A stretch of DNA of 64,000 nt, taken from the NCBI RefSeq assembly GCF_000961885.1, contig NZ_JZKH01000040.1, forward strand, positions 7,293-71,292. The letters are read 5' to 3'. Origin of the DNA: Streptomyces rubellomurinus. GTDB lineage: Bacteria > Actinomycetota > Actinomycetes > Streptomycetales > Streptomycetaceae. The notes below the pieces were generated by a model. That model ran no database searches. It had not been told where the DNA came from and was given only the letters and a program-made list of their open reading frames with translations. Positions within the stretch are counted from its first letter, which is position 1. Each line of letters begins with the position of its first letter. The translations under genes and the position numbers were made by a program. Below are positions 41,617 through 50,322 of the stretch, in pieces.

Positions 41617-41952
41617 ATGACGGACCACCCCACGACCCCCGCCGCCGGCCCGACCGAGGGGATCGACGACGCCGTGCGGGCGGAGCTGACCAGCCTGCGC
41701 GAGAGCATCGACAACATCGACGCGGCCGTGGTCCACATGCTGGCCGAGCGGTTCAAGGCGACCCAGCGGGTGGGCCGGCTGAAGGCCGAGCACAAGCTGC
41801 CGCCGGCCGACCCGGTGCGCGAGCGGGACCAGATCAAGCGCCTGCGCGAGCTCGCCGCCGGGGCGAAGCTGGACCCGGTCTTCGCCGAGAAGTTCCTCAA
41901 CTTCATCATCGCCGAGGTGATCCGGCACCACGAGGCCATCGCCCGCGCCTGA
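41617..41952 (+). CDS. Chorismate mutase, AroQ class
   Basis: 111 residues, all-helical monofunctional chorismate mutase converting chorismate to prephenate for Phe/Tyr synthesis. AroQ residues lie in SLRESIDNIDAAVVHMLAER, the first-helix Arg and the AERF-K stretch, and RVGRLKAEHKL. ATG at 41617 with GGGAGC upstream. A small hairpin (41954-41976) follows the stop, and signal peptidase I starts 102 bp later. Confidence 0.88.
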   Translation: MTDHPTTPAAGPTEGIDDAVRAELTSLRESIDNIDAAVVHMLAERFKATQRVGRLKAEHKLPPADPVRERDQIKRLRELAAGAKLDPVFAEKFLNFIIAEVIRHHEAIARA

Positions 41953-42054
41953 CCCGCCCCGGGATGTCGGGGGCGGCTAAACGCCCGATTTCTCCACGCT
42001 CCGGGGTTGGCGTAGCGTGCAGGTTTCCCCAGCCGGAGAGGTGGAGCAGCGACG

Positions 42055-42855
42055 ATGGCGGTGAACCTGCCCGAAACGCCCAGCGGGTCCGACCCCGGTC
42101 CGGCCCCGGACGTCGCCGCCGAGGCCGCCGGGCGTCCCGCTCCCGGTGGCCGGGCCGAGGCCCGGCGCCGTGCCCGCGGCATCCGCGGCCGGAAGGCCGG
42201 GCGGCCGGGGCGCAGGCCCCGGCCGTGGTGGATCGAGCTGCCGGTGATGGTGGTGGTGGGCCTGGCGGTCGCGCTGCTGATCAAGACCTGCCTGTTCCAG
42301 GTGTTCACCATCCCGTCCGGCTCGATGGAGAACACGCTGCGGGTCGGCGACCGGGTCGGGGTGAACAAGCTGGCGCCGCTGACCGGTTGGAAGCCGGAGC
42401 CGGGGCAGCCGGTGGTGTTCAAGGACCCGGGCGGCTGGCTGCCGCCGCAGCCCGCCGACTCGAACCCGCTGACCGGCGCGGCGAGTTCGGTGCTCTCCTT
42501 CGTCGGGCTGGTCCCGCCGAAGGACGACAACTACCTGGTCAAGCGGGTGATCGCGACCGGCGGCCAGACCGTGCAGTGCTCGGGCACCACGCTGACCGTG
42601 GACGGGAAGAAGGTCGACGAGCCGTACCTGCACCCCGGCGACGACTCCTGCGCGGGCCTGGACTTCGGCCCGGTGACGGTGCCGGCGGACCACATCTGGG
42701 TCGAGGGCGACCACCGCAGCGACTCGGCGGACTCCCGCTACCACCAGCGCGGCCCGGGCGGCGGCGCCGTGCCGGTGGACAACGTGGTCGGTCCGGTCGC
42801 GGCCGTGGTGTGGCCGGTCGGCCACTTCGACTGGTTCGGCTGGGTCGGTCGCTGA
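42055..42855 (+). CDS. lepB: Type I signal peptidase
   Basis: 266 residues. Cleaves signal peptides of exported proteins at the outer face of the membrane. A basic N-terminal region (to about 58) precedes one membrane segment ELPVMVVVGLAVALLIKTC; then the catalytic Ser in IPSGSMENTL and Lys in KRVIATGGQ, and box E GDHRSDSADSR. A serine-lysine protease of the SipW/SipX sort; streptomycetes have several. ATG at 42055 with GGAGAGG-like site upstream. Ends within a 12-bp tandem repeat shared with the convergent EamA gene. Confidence 0.93.
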   Translation: MAVNLPETPSGSDPGPAPDVAAEAAGRPAPGGRAEARRRARGIRGRKAGRPGRRPRPWWIELPVMVVVGLAVALLIKTCLFQVFTIPSGSMENTLRVGDRVGVNKLAPLTGWKPEPGQPVVFKDPGGWLPPQPADSNPLTGAASSVLSFVGLVPPKDDNYLVKRVIATGGQTVQCSGTTLTVDGKKVDEPYLHPGDDSCAGLDFGPVTVPADHIWVEGDHRSDSADSRYHQRGPGGGAVPVDNVVGPVAAVVWPVGHFDWFGWVGR

Positions 42856-42898
42856 CCGCCTGGCTGATCGTCTGGCTGATCGCCTGGCTGATCGCCTA
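42851..42898. repeat. Four tandem 12-bp repeats spanning both stop codons of a convergent pair
   Basis: GCTGACCGCCTG, GCTGATCGTCTG, GCTGATCGCCTG and GCTGATCGCCTA run head to tail. The first holds the TGA of the signal peptidase gene (42853-42855) and the last the stop of the EamA gene on the other strand (42896-42898). Every unit offers TGA on the plus strand. Confidence 0.85.
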
Positions 42899-43864
42899 GA
42901 CCGAAGCCCGCTCCGGCGCCGGGACGTCCGTCGTTTCCGGCGCCTTGCCGGTCTGGGCGGCGAAGGCGCCGGCCAGGACGAGCAGGCCGCCCGCGATCTG
43001 CGGCAGGCCCAGGTGCTCGCCGAGCAGGACCCAGGCCAGCACGGTGGCGACCACCGCCTCCAGGTTGGCCACCACCCCGGCGACCGGCGGCGAGAGGTAG
43101 CCGACCGAGACCACGCCGGTCAGGTAGGCGAGCACGGTCGCGACCAGCACCATCCAGGCGGCCGGGAGCAGCGCGGGCAGGGTGTGCCCGTTCATCACCA
43201 CGGACCCGCCGAGCGGGCTCCAGTCGGCCTGCCAGGGCCGGGTGAAGGCGGTGAGCAGCACGGCGCCGATGAGCAGCCCGAACGCGCTGACGGCCAGCGG
43301 GTCGACGGGGCGTTCGCCGCGCCGCCCGGCGTCGGCGAGCACGAAGTAGCCGACCTGGCAGCAGGCCGCGCCGAGGGCGAAGAGCACGCCCAGCGCGTCG
43401 AAGCTCAGGCCGTTCCACACCTCCACCACGCAGGCCAGCCCGGTCACCGCGACGCCGGCGCCGATGGCCGCGCCGCGGCCGATCGGCCTGCGCTGGACGA
43501 ACTTGACGTAGCCGATGAGCAGCGGCGGCCCGAGGTACTCGATGAGCAGCGCGACGCCGACCGGGATGCGGGAGATCGCGGCGAAGTAGCAGGCCTGGAC
43601 GCCGGCCACCGCGAGCAGGCCGAAGCCGAGCAGCAGGCCGGGGCGGCGCAGGACGGCGTCCCGGTGCCGGTAGGCGATCGGGAGCAGGGCGACGGCGGCG
43701 CCGGTGACCCGCAGCCACACCACGTGCAGCGGGGACAGGCCGGCCTCGATCAGCGGCTTGGCGGCGGTGCCGGAGCCGCCGAAGGCGACGGCGGAGACCA
43801 GGGCGAGGGTGAGGCCGAGGGTGCGGCCCGAGGGCCGGGCCGACGAGGCGGTTGAGCTGAGCAC
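42896..43864 (-). CDS. EamA/DMT-family transporter (RhtA-like)
   Basis: 322 residues, about ten membrane segments in two EamA repeats (first ending near residue 145, second from about 165). Typical features are AFGGSGTAAKPLIEAG and SPLHVVWLRVTGAAVALLP, and the second repeat PVAGVVANLEAVVATVLAWV followed by LLGEHLGLPQIAGG. RhtA-type members export amino acids or other metabolites; cargo unknown. Start ATG/GTG at 43864. Converges with signal peptidase. Confidence 0.88.
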   Translation of the reverse strand: MLSSTASSARPSGRTLGLTLALVSAVAFGGSGTAAKPLIEAGLSPLHVVWLRVTGAAVALLPIAYRHRDAVLRRPGLLLGFGLLAVAGVQACYFAAISRIPVGVALLIEYLGPPLLIGYVKFVQRRPIGRGAAIGAGVAVTGLACVVEVWNGLSFDALGVLFALGAACCQVGYFVLADAGRRGERPVDPLAVSAFGLLIGAVLLTAFTRPWQADWSPLGGSVVMNGHTLPALLPAAWMVLVATVLAYLTGVVSVGYLSPPVAGVVANLEAVVATVLAWVLLGEHLGLPQIAGGLLVLAGAFAAQTGKAPETTDVPAPERASV

Positions 43865-43936
43865 CGACGCATTCTGACAGTCGTACCGGCACCTCGGTAA
43901 GGTGCCATTCCGTCATTCGGTCCTGCTCTGAACTGT

Positions 43937-43981
43937 CCGTAGTGGCGTGGTCGCCGGCGGCCGGCGACCACGCCACTACGG
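43937..43981 (-). terminator. Terminator hairpin after the penicillin-binding protein gene
   Basis: A 21-bp perfect stem (43937-43957 with 43961-43981) and a 3-nt loop, 6 bp beyond the stop of the minus-strand gene. Confidence 0.8.
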
Positions 43982-43986
43982 GGGAC

Positions 43987-46356
43987 CTAGTTGCCCGCCG
44001 CGGCACCCGTGTTCGTGCCGGTGCCCGTGTCCGTGCCGCCCGTGGGCTGGGTGGTCGGCTGCGTCGTCGGCTGGGTGGTGGGCGGGGTGGTCGGCTGGCC
44101 GGTCGGGGTCGGCCGGGTGGTGGGCCGGGTGGTGGGCCGGGTGGTCGGCTGCGTGGTCGGGGCCGTGGTCGCCCCGCCGCCGGTGCCGTTGTTGCCGCTC
44201 CAGCCGGTGCCGTCGTTCGGCGGCGTGCTGGCGCCGCCGGTCGGGCCGGTGGACGGGGTGCCGGTCGGCGTGCTCGGCGCGGTCGGCAGGTCGGTGGCGC
44301 CCGCGTCGCCGGCGTCGTCGGCCGGGGTCGCGAAGTCGCTCACCGGCTGGCCCTTGAGCGCGGCCTTCATGTAGCTGGTCCAGATCTGCGCCGGGTACTG
44401 GCCGCCCGCCGCGCCGTCGATCCCGCCGACGCCGCTGAGCGAGACCTGGGCGCCGGTGCCCGGGTCCTGGCCGAACAGCGCGACCGAGGTGACCAGCTCG
44501 GGGGTGTAGCCGACGAACCAGACGGACTTCTGGTCGTCCGTGGTGCCGGTCTTGCCCGCCACCGGACGGCCCAGTGCCTTCGCCCGCCAGCCGGTGCCGC
44601 CCGGGTCGCTCACGACGCCCTGCAGCATCGAGGTGACCTGGTTCGCGGTGTCCGTGCTGATCGCCTGGGTGGTCTTGTGCGCGGGCAGCTGGACGGCCTC
44701 GCCCTCGCGGTCCACCGACTGCACCATCCACGGGGTGATCTGCTTGCCGCCGTTGTCCAGCGCGGCGTACACGCCGGCCATGTCCAGCACGCTCGGGGTG
44801 GCCGCGCCCAGCGGGATGGACGGCACCGGGTCGAGCCCCGGGGTGTTGGCGGGCAGGCCCAGCGCGATGCCGGTGTCCTTCACCTTCTGCAGCCCGGTGT
44901 CCTGGGCGAGCTGGGCGAAGGCCGAGTTGACCGACCAGTCGGTGGCCTGCTGCAGGCTGATCTGGCCGTAGCTCTTGTCGCCCTCGTTCGGCGGCGCGTA
45001 CGGGGTGCCCTTGCCGCCGCGGACCTTGCGGCCGCTGGTGCCGTCGTAGACCGTGCGCGGGGTGACGGTGCGGCCGTCCTGGGTCTTGGCGTTGTTCTCG
45101 AACGCGGCCGCCAGGGCGATCGCCTTGAAGGTCGAGCCGGCCTGGTAGTCGCGCCGGGTCGCGTTGTCGACGTAGTGCTTCACGTAGTCGACGCCGCCGT
45201 ACAGGGCGACGACCGCGCCGGTCTTCGGGTCGACGGAGGCGGCGCCGGCCTGCGCGGCCGCGTCCTTCTTCCGCTTGTCCGGGTTCAGGGTGTCGTGCAG
45301 CTGCGCCTGGACGGAGTCCTGCAGCGCCTGCTGGCGGGCCGGGTCGATGCTCAGCTTGATCGTGTAGCCGCCCTTGGCGAGCTCGGTCTCGTTGATGATC
45401 CCGTTCGAGGTGAGGTACTGGGTGGCCGCGTCCACCAGGTAGCCGGCCTGGCCGGACAGGCCCGGGTTGGGCTGCGGGTCCTTGACGTCCGGGAACGCGG
45501 CCTTGGCCCGCTCGTCGGCGGACAGCCAGTTCTCCTTGACCATGCCGTCCATCACGTAGTTCCACCGGTTGACGGCGTTCTGCTTGCCGGCCGGGGTCGC
45601 GGTGGCCACGTCGTAGGCGCTCGGCGCGTTCAGCAGGGTCGCCAGGTAGGCGCCCTGGGCCGGGTTGAGCGCGGACGCGTCGAGGCCGAAGTAGGCCTGG
45701 GCGGCGGCCTGGATGCCGTAGGCGCCGCGGCCGTAGTAGGAGGTGTTCAGGTAGCCGGCGAGGATGTCGTCCTTGCTCTCGGTGGCGTCCACCTTGACGG
45801 CGATGAACAGCTCCTGCACCTTGCGGCTGATCGACTGCTTCTGGTTCAGGTAGGTGTTCTTCACGTACTGCTGCGTGATGGTGGAGCCGCCCTGGGTGCC
45901 CTCGCCCTTGGCGGTGTTGAAGGCGGCCCGCACCAGGCCCTGCACGTTGACGGCGCCCTCGTTGTAGAAGTTGCGGTCCTCGGCGGCCAGCGCGGCGTGC
46001 TGCGCGGCGGGGGAGACCTTGTCCAGCGTCACGTTCTGCCGGTTGGTCTGGCCGGTGCGGGTGATCACCGAACCGTCCGAGTACAGCCAGGTGTTGCTCT
46101 GCGCGACGGCGGTGGCGTTCGCGTCCGGCACCTTCACCAGGGCGATGCCCAGCGCGAACAGGCCGACGCCGAGCAGCAGCGCGCAGACGAAGCCGAGCAG
46201 CGTCATCCGCCAGGTGGGTATCAGCCGGCGCCAGCCGGTGCGCTTGGGGCGGCGCGGCTTCTTGCCGCCGACGGCCGGGCCGGTGGACCGCTTGAGCCGC
46301 TTGACCGGCCGGAGACTGATCGACGGCATCCGGCCGCCCTGGGCGTTTCGGGACAA
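43987..46356 (-). CDS. Class A penicillin-binding protein (transglycosylase/transpeptidase)
   Basis: About 789 residues. Polymerises and cross-links peptidoglycan. Order: basic cytoplasmic N-terminus, one membrane anchor (TLLGFVCALLLGVGLFALG), GT51 transglycosylase with AAEDRNFYNEGAVN (around 126) and GGSTITQQYVKNTYL, then transpeptidase motifs SxxK in AGSTFKAI (around 407), SxN in WSVNSAF and KTG in AGKTGTTDDQ (around 602). The last 60 residues are a low-complexity Thr/Pro/Gly tail outside the membrane. Start is uncertain: TTG at 46356 has AGGAAAGG upstream; GTG at 46395 and ATG at 46329 are alternatives. Confidence 0.92.
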   Translation of the reverse strand: MSRNAQGGRMPSISLRPVKRLKRSTGPAVGGKKPRRPKRTGWRRLIPTWRMTLLGFVCALLLGVGLFALGIALVKVPDANATAVAQSNTWLYSDGSVITRTGQTNRQNVTLDKVSPAAQHAALAAEDRNFYNEGAVNVQGLVRAAFNTAKGEGTQGGSTITQQYVKNTYLNQKQSISRKVQELFIAVKVDATESKDDILAGYLNTSYYGRGAYGIQAAAQAYFGLDASALNPAQGAYLATLLNAPSAYDVATATPAGKQNAVNRWNYVMDGMVKENWLSADERAKAAFPDVKDPQPNPGLSGQAGYLVDAATQYLTSNGIINETELAKGGYTIKLSIDPARQQALQDSVQAQLHDTLNPDKRKKDAAAQAGAASVDPKTGAVVALYGGVDYVKHYVDNATRRDYQAGSTFKAIALAAAFENNAKTQDGRTVTPRTVYDGTSGRKVRGGKGTPYAPPNEGDKSYGQISLQQATDWSVNSAFAQLAQDTGLQKVKDTGIALGLPANTPGLDPVPSIPLGAATPSVLDMAGVYAALDNGGKQITPWMVQSVDREGEAVQLPAHKTTQAISTDTANQVTSMLQGVVSDPGGTGWRAKALGRPVAGKTGTTDDQKSVWFVGYTPELVTSVALFGQDPGTGAQVSLSGVGGIDGAAGGQYPAQIWTSYMKAALKGQPVSDFATPADDAGDAGATDLPTAPSTPTGTPSTGPTGGASTPPNDGTGWSGNNGTGGGATTAPTTQPTTRPTTRPTTRPTPTGQPTTPPTTQPTTQPTTQPTGGTDTGTGTNTGAAAGN

Positions 46357-46527
46357 AGCGCGGCCTTTCCTGCGGGCGGACTCGCCGGCCTGCACAGACT
46401 GGGGGCGACGGTACGGGGACCTTCGTCCCGATTCCGGTGTACTGCCCAGGACGACCCGGCGGGCCGAATGGCTCCGCCCGAGCGGCGATCGAGACCGACA
46501 TCACACGCAAAACGGACGTCGAGGGCC

Positions 46528-46567
46528 AAAAAAATTCGAGGAGCCCCTCGCTGCTGCGAGAGGCTCC
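46528..46567 (-). terminator. Rho-independent terminator after tRNA-Lys
   Basis: A 12-bp stem (46540-46551 with 46556-46567, one mismatch) followed in the direction of transcription by seven T (46528-46534 as A on the plus strand). Confidence 0.85.
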
Positions 46568-46577
46568 CCGATGTCTG

Positions 46578-46651
46578 TGCGCCGCCAGGGACTCGAACCC
46601 CGGACCCGCTGATTAAGAGTCAGCTGCTCTAACCAACTGAGCTAGCGGCGC
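46578..46651 (-). tRNA. tRNA-Lys (anticodon CTT)
   Basis: Full cloverleaf on the minus strand: acceptor GCGCCGC/GCGGCGC, D arm GCTCAGTTGGTTAGAGC, anticodon loop CTCTTAA (anticodon CTT, reads AAG), T arm GGGTTCGAGTCC region and discriminator A. CCA is not encoded. One of three identical copies in the window; a U-tailed terminator follows. Confidence 0.96.
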
Positions 46652-46774
46652 CTGCTGACCTGGAAAACAATACACGGTTCCGAGGGGTGCTCCGGACCAT
46701 CCGGGGCCACGGCCGTCCGAATCATCCCTTTCCTGCCGATTGGGGTGGAGTCGGCCCGGGGCTAGGGTGGAACG

Positions 46775-47692
46775 GTGCCCAGCCCCCGGCCAGCACACCG
46801 CGAGCCGTCGCTCCCCTCCCCGGACCTGCACGACGAAAGGGCCCGCTTCCTGCGGATCGGCGGGGTGCCGCTGCACGTGCGCACCGAGGGCAGCGGCCCG
46901 GTGTGCCTGCTCACCGGCGGCCTCGGCAGCAGCTGGTTCGACTGGGACCTGGTCGTCCCGTTCCTCACGCCCTACCGCACCGTCGTCCGCTTCGACCGGC
47001 CCGGCTACGGGCTGAGCGCCCCCGAGCCCGCCGCGGGAGGGCCCGCGCCCACGGCGGCCGGCGAGGCCGAGCGGATCCGGGCCGTGCTGGACGGCCTCGG
47101 GCTGCCCGGGCCCTGCACCCTGGTCGGCCACTCGCTGGCCGGCTTCCACGTCGAGGCCTTCGCCCGGCTGCACCCCGAGCGGACCGCCGCCCTGGTGCTG
47201 GTCGACGGCAGCGTCGAGCCGGCGGCCCGCCCGTACCCCGCGCCCGGGGCCCGCGACCTCGCGGTCCGCGCGCTCGCCGGGGCCGCCACCGCCGTCGCGG
47301 TGCCCTACCTGTTCGGCCCGGCCGCCCGCCGGGCGGCGGCCCGGCTCTCCACCGTCCGCCACGAGGACCTCGCCCCGGCGCCGCTGGCCCGGCACTGCTA
47401 CCGCACCGGACGGGCGCTGCGCGCGCTGCTGCGGGAGAACGCCCGCTACCTCGACGTCGCCGCCGAGCTGGACGGGCTGCGCCGCACCCGGCCGCTGCCC
47501 CCGGGGCTGCCGGTCACCGTCCTGGCGGCCGACGACGGCTGCCGCAACCGCCGCACCGAGGCCCGGCTGGCCGAGCAGCGGGAGCTGGCGGCGCTGCTCG
47601 GCGCCGAGTACCGCAGCACCGCCCCGGCCGGGCACCTGGTGATGTTCGACCGCCCGGACGCGGTGGCCTCCGCCGTCCTCGAAACGGGCTGA
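46775..47692 (+). CDS. Alpha/beta-fold hydrolase
   Basis: 305 residues. Nucleophile elbow in LVGHSLAGFHVEAFARLHPE, the oxyanion segment LLTGGLGSSWFDWDLVVPFL, FDRPGYGLS, the acid probably in VTVLAADDGC, and the histidine in APAGHLVMFDRPD. Cytoplasmic, substrate unknown. GTG start at 46775. It lies alone between tRNA-Lys and the convergent GPP34 gene. Confidence 0.87.
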   Translation: MPSPRPAHREPSLPSPDLHDERARFLRIGGVPLHVRTEGSGPVCLLTGGLGSSWFDWDLVVPFLTPYRTVVRFDRPGYGLSAPEPAAGGPAPTAAGEAERIRAVLDGLGLPGPCTLVGHSLAGFHVEAFARLHPERTAALVLVDGSVEPAARPYPAPGARDLAVRALAGAATAVAVPYLFGPAARRAAARLSTVRHEDLAPAPLARHCYRTGRALRALLRENARYLDVAAELDGLRRTRPLPPGLPVTVLAADDGCRNRRTEARLAEQRELAALLGAEYRSTAPAGHLVMFDRPDAVASAVLETG

Positions 47693-47719
47693 GCCCCCGG
47701 GGCGACGCGGACGCCGGCC

Positions 47720-48379
47720 TCAGGCGCTCGCCGCGGACCGGCGCCGGTCCAGGGCCCGCTTCACCGCGCCGGCGACCGGCAGGCTCCGGGCCAGCTGTCG
47801 CACCGCCCGGCGGGTCGGGGCGCCCGCCGCTCCCGGGTAGAGCCGGCGGTCCAGCCGGGCCGCGCCGATCAGCCCGGCCAGCTGGTGGTCCCGCTCCTCG
47901 GCCGGGGTGGCGGGGCCGGAGTCGGCGGTGCGGGCCAGGGTCGCCGCCACCCGCCCGGCGATCAGCGCCGCGGTGTCCGGCCGTACGGCGGTCCAGCGGC
48001 GGTGGGGCAGTCCGAGGAATCGGTGGGTGGTGACGGTGAGCGCGCCCTGCCCGGTCAGCCGGTCCAGGTGGTACCGGGGGCCGGCGCGTCGGGGCAGCTT
48101 GCGGAGCGCGTGGTCGAGGGTGGTCGGCCGCCGGGCCTCGCCCGCCCGTTCCAGCTCGGCCAGCACCCCGGGGGCGAACTCGTCGCGGTCGCCCGGCGCC
48201 CGGAAGCCGGTGATCCGGCGGCCGTCGAGGGTGATCGCGCCGCCCAGGTGCAGCTCGGCGAGGGCGGCGCCGGCGATCACGGTCGGGAAGGTGGTGGGGA
48301 GCCGAAGCCGTCCGGTCGTCGGTTCGGCGCAGAGCAGCAGCAGGTCCTCGGCCAGGGGGCGCGTGTCGAAGGAGGTCAT
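47720..48379 (-). CDS. GPP34 (GOLPH3/Vps74-like) family protein
   Basis: 219 residues. Bacterial relative of the Golgi phosphoprotein GOLPH3: PLAEDLLLLCAEPTTGRLRL, then AGAALAELHLGGAI and LTGQGALTVTTHRFLGLPHR are the family marks, and the end is helical and basic. Eukaryotic members bind phosphoinositides; actinomycete members are abundant and of unknown role, probably membrane- or lipid-associated. ATG at 48379 chosen (MTSFDTR); a GTG at 48391 is possible. Confidence 0.88.
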   Translation of the reverse strand: MTSFDTRPLAEDLLLLCAEPTTGRLRLPTTFPTVIAGAALAELHLGGAITLDGRRITGFRAPGDRDEFAPGVLAELERAGEARRPTTLDHALRKLPRRAGPRYHLDRLTGQGALTVTTHRFLGLPHRRWTAVRPDTAALIAGRVAATLARTADSGPATPAEERDHQLAGLIGAARLDRRLYPGAAGAPTRRAVRQLARSLPVAGAVKRALDRRRSAASA

Positions 48380-48408
48380 GGGGACTAGCACTACCCGCCC
48401 CGGAAACG

Positions 48409-48442
48409 CCTCAGGCCGCCCACCGGAGTGGACGGTCTGAGG
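48409..48442 (-). terminator. Hairpin after the second tRNA-Lys
   Basis: A 15-bp stem (48409-48423 with 48428-48442) with two imperfect pairs and a CGGA loop, 8 bp past the tRNA 3' end. Confidence 0.6.
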
Positions 48443-48450
48443 TTGTCGGG

Positions 48451-48524
48451 TGCGCCGCCAGGGACTCGAACCCCGGACCCGCTGATTAAGAGTCAGCTGC
48501 TCTAACCAACTGAGCTAGCGGCGC
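48451..48524 (-). tRNA. tRNA-Lys (anticodon CTT), second copy
   Basis: Identical over its whole length to the copy at 46578-46651. A -10-like TAAGGT on the minus strand (48540-48545) lies about 16 bp upstream. Confidence 0.96.
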
Positions 48525-49097
48525 TTGCTGACGTGGAAGACCTTACATGCCGCCCGGCCGATCCGCCGAATCGTATCCGGATGGTGACCGCGAGTGATCG
48601 ACGGACGCCGGGGTGGCGGTCGAAGTGCTGGTGGAAGCGGTGGTGGTGGACGGCACGGCGGGCGCTGGCGAGCAGCGCGGTGATCACGAGGCGGGTGGCG
48701 CGGGCAGCGGAGGGTCGGTCGCGCCGCCCCCGCCGTTCCGCCACCAGCCTTGACCTTCCGCGTTGCCCGCAGGCCGCCCGTGTCGTGGGGCCCCGCGGGG
48801 CCCGCGCTCGCTTCCAACCGGGCACGAATGTAGCGGGGTGCTCCGGCCGGTCGCCGCAGCGCGCGCCGGGCGCGCCCGGAAACCCGCCGGGCTGTCACCC
48901 ACTTCGCGCACCGCGCCGTCAACTACGGCTGACGGTAAGGAAAAAAGGGACATTCTCCATCATCTCGACCGTGTTCGGGCCGGGTTGACGCGGGTGTTCG
49001 GGTCGCTGCGGCGCGTCGCGCCGGTGCGTGCGTCCGGCCCCCGCCGCTGCCAGGATGCGCGGGACAGCCCACCCCGGCACCCTGTGGAGCAGCACCG
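48525..49097. other. Long intergenic region between tRNA-Lys and ltrA
   Basis: 573 bp with no supported gene. It contains a perfect 16-bp palindrome GGGCCCCGCGGGGCCC at 48788-48803 and a short A-run near 48942. The tRNA promoter occupies its left end. Confidence 0.45.
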
Positions 49098-50303
49098 ATG
49101 GCCAGCGATTCCGCCGCCGCAGCACCGCGACCGCACTACGTCGATCCGCGCCCGGTGCGCCGGATGGTCCCGCGCGACCGCGACGAGCCGCACCGGGTGG
49201 CGACCCCCCTGGAACTCTTCTTCGACCTCTGCTTCGTGGTCGCGGTCGGCCAGGCCGGGCGCGAGCTCGCCCACGCGCTGGCGGCCGGGCACTACGGGGA
49301 CGGCCTGCGCGGCTTCGTGCTGTCCTTCTTCGCGATCTGGTGGGCCTGGATGAACTTCACCTGGTTCGCCTCCGCCTACGACTGCGACGACGTGCCGTAC
49401 CGGGTCACCACGCTGGTGCAGATCGCCGGGGTGCTGATCCTCGCGGCCGGGGTGCCGCGGCTGTTCGCCACCCACGACCTGGCGCTGCCGATCACCGGGT
49501 ACGTGGTGATGCGCCTCGCGATGGTCACCCAGTGGCTGCGCGCGGCGGCGAGCGAGCAGGGCGAGGCGCGTCGGGTCGCGCTGCGCTACGCGGTCGGGAT
49601 CACGCTCTGCCAGGTCGGCTGGGTGGTGATGCTGCTCCTGCCCGACGCCGCCCGGCCGGTGATCATTCCGGTCGGCGCGCTGTGCGAGCTGGCCGTGCCG
49701 GTGGTCGCCGAGCTGCGGACGCAGACCGCCTGGCACCCGCACCACATCGCGGAGCGGTACGGGCTGTTCACCCTGATCGTGCTCGGCGAGACGGTGTCCG
49801 CGGCGACGGTGGCGGTGCAGTCGGCGGTGGACGAGCACGAGGGGCTGGGCCGGCTGCTGCTGGTGGCGGTCGGCGGCCTGCTGATCTGCTTCGCCGCCTG
49901 GTGGATCTACTTCGCCCGGCCCGTCCACGGCCACCTGCGCTCCAACCGGCAGGCCTTCGCCTGGGGCTACGGCCACTACGTGGTGTTCGCCTCGGCGGCG
50001 GCGATCGGCACCGGGCTGGAGGTGGCGGTCGAGTCGGCCGTGCACAAGACGGAGATCTCCGAGACGGCCGCCACCGCGACCGTCACCGTGCCGACCGCCG
50101 TCTACCTGCTGACCGTCTGGTACCTGCACTCCCGGCACACCAAGCGCGGCCTGCTCGCGCAGGCGGTGGCGCCGACCACGGCCGTCCTGGTGCTGGCCTG
50201 CACGGCGTTCGGCGGCTCGGGGGTGCTGGCGGCGGGCCTGGTCTGCGCGCTGATGGTCGTGGTGGGGGTGGTGCTGCACAGCCGGGAGACCGCGGCGGCC
50301 TGA
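49098..50303 (+). CDS. Low-temperature-requirement A (LtrA) family membrane protein
   Basis: 401 residues, intact LtrA-family protein with about ten membrane segments. The family opening is VATPLELFFDLCFVVAVGQA, then IWWAWMNFTWFASAYDCDD, AERYGLFTLIVLGETVSAAT and WWIYFARPVHGHL. Function unknown; the name comes from a Listeria mutant poor at cold growth. ATG at 49098. It is the intact paralogue of the frameshifted gene at 27261. Converges with snpR. Confidence 0.9.
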   Translation: MASDSAAAAPRPHYVDPRPVRRMVPRDRDEPHRVATPLELFFDLCFVVAVGQAGRELAHALAAGHYGDGLRGFVLSFFAIWWAWMNFTWFASAYDCDDVPYRVTTLVQIAGVLILAAGVPRLFATHDLALPITGYVVMRLAMVTQWLRAAASEQGEARRVALRYAVGITLCQVGWVVMLLLPDAARPVIIPVGALCELAVPVVAELRTQTAWHPHHIAERYGLFTLIVLGETVSAATVAVQSAVDEHEGLGRLLLVAVGGLLICFAAWWIYFARPVHGHLRSNRQAFAWGYGHYVVFASAAAIGTGLEVAVESAVHKTEISETAATATVTVPTAVYLLTVWYLHSRHTKRGLLAQAVAPTTAVLVLACTAFGGSGVLAAGLVCALMVVVGVVLHSRETAAA

Positions 50304-50322
50304 CCGGAAACCGCTCCCGGGC

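Noticed and set aside
48684..48953. Short minus-strand frame in the large gap before ltrA
   Set aside because: No ribosome-binding site, biased low-complexity translation and no recognisable family.
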